From assembly GCA_003160215.1 (NCBI GenBank), contig PLQW01000205.1, forward strand, positions 3,448 through 49,243: a DNA stretch of 45,796 nucleotides, written 5' to 3'. Source of the DNA: Acidobacteriaceae bacterium (lineage in GTDB: Bacteria; Acidobacteriota; Terriglobia; Terriglobales; Acidobacteriaceae). Numbering within the stretch: position 1 is the first letter of the stretch; each line of letters begins with the position of its first letter. The notes beneath the pieces were generated by a model that saw only the letters and a program-made list of their open reading frames with translations, was not told the origin of the DNA and did not search any database. Positions 45,531 through 45,796 of this stretch are shown piece after piece. A program made the position numbers and the translations under genes.

Positions 45531-45796
45531 CAGGTTGGAGCCGGCGCTGGAGATGAGCAAGCGCGGTGGGCATCTTTGGATCTTCCTCGCAACACCTCTG
45601 CTGGCCAAGGAGTGCCGAACCTACATCCATGGTCTTGCTCTGAGGCTGGGAGTGCCGGTAAAAGGCTAAGGCCTGGCAGACGGCATCGAGGTGTTCCCGA
45701 AGCACGACGCTATCGGCCCCGGAGAGTTTGGCAACGCCATTCGTGGTCCGCTGGGAATTCACCGTGGCGCCAACCGCCGATTTTGGTTTTACGGCG
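45523..45796 (+). pseudogene. Archaeo-eukaryotic-type primase fragment with an in-frame stop, cut by the window edge
   Basis: In the frame starting at 45523 the text reads WQDRLEPALEMSKRGGHLWI, then TPLLAKECRTYIHGLALRLG, and after a TAA at 45667-45669 it goes on in the same frame as ADGIEVFPKHDAIGPGEFGN, AIRGPLGIHRGANRRFWFYG. The GGHLWIF, EVFPK and NAIRGPLGIHR blocks match the AEP-type primase domain found in TOTE-type conflict systems and in phage or plasmid primases. The N-terminus is missing and replaced by the small-gene 5' end. With a stop and a broken front this is most likely a pseudogene; a sequencing error at the TAA cannot be excluded. Confidence 0.6.

Noticed and set aside
45328-45762. 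Minus-strand 144-residue frame at the right edge
   Set aside because: Arg/Ala-rich shadow of the primase-like text on the plus strand, no family similarity.

Overview
The window is GC-rich bacterial chromosome, most likely from an Acidobacteriota (Terriglobia-like) genome or metagenome bin. This rests on protein flavour and on intergenic repeats, not on a marker gene. The LPS-export barrel LptD indicates a diderm. Secreted HAF-repeat and EXORDIUM-like proteins, a large S9 peptidase, several APC permeases and abundant palindromic intergenic repeats all fit that phylum. No rRNA, tRNA or CRISPR array was recognised. Almost all genes are ordinary chromosomal genes; mobile or decayed DNA is confined to a few places.

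Left part (1-15.4 kb). The tail of a biotin carboxylase (accC) is followed on the same strand by thiE, two APC amino-acid permeases, an RCK-gated potassium channel, the NAD(P)HX repair enzyme NnrD/E (4-bp overlap with the channel) and tsaE. The tsaE gene loses its C-terminus where it meets a convergent cupin gene. Next come a secreted HAF-repeat protein, a thaumatin-like gene remnant, and a second biotin carboxylase with its own biotin carrier protein. Three minus-strand envelope genes follow: a parvulin-type foldase lipoprotein, a DsbA-like thioredoxin and an EXORDIUM-like secreted protein.

Middle part (15.4-35.2 kb). larE and lptD lie on the minus strand, separated by a 0.48-kb inverted-repeat element. 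An RDD membrane protein is divergent from lptD. Then come a permease with a long soluble C-terminal part, gltX, an adenosine-deaminase-family enzyme, a fourth permease, a DUF900-like hydrolase, an S9 peptidase, a coiled-coil zinc-ribbon protein closely followed by a toxin-less HigA-like regulator, and an RlmI-like rRNA methyltransferase.

Right part (35.2-45.8 kb). A heat-shock pair (hsp20, clpB) is followed by a complete IS1595/ISXO2-type element with exact 8-bp target duplications and an HNH-like passenger gene. It appears to have landed in the 5' end of a membrane-protein gene. A fatty-acid cluster (two near-identical acyl carrier protein genes and fabF) and dtd follow. The right edge holds a decayed gene fusion whose second half looks like an archaeo-eukaryotic-type primase with an in-frame stop.

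The non-genic DNA holds several dispersed repeat families (MITE-like, REP-like and long hairpin units). The items most worth checking are the IS element with its passenger and disrupted target, the broken primase, the truncated tsaE, the thaumatin remnant, the nested inverted-repeat element, and the hsp20 reading frame that runs over its own apparent terminator. I did not find a convincing new multi-gene system. The closest candidates are the transposase/HNH-like passenger pair and the RCK channel-NnrD/E coupling.
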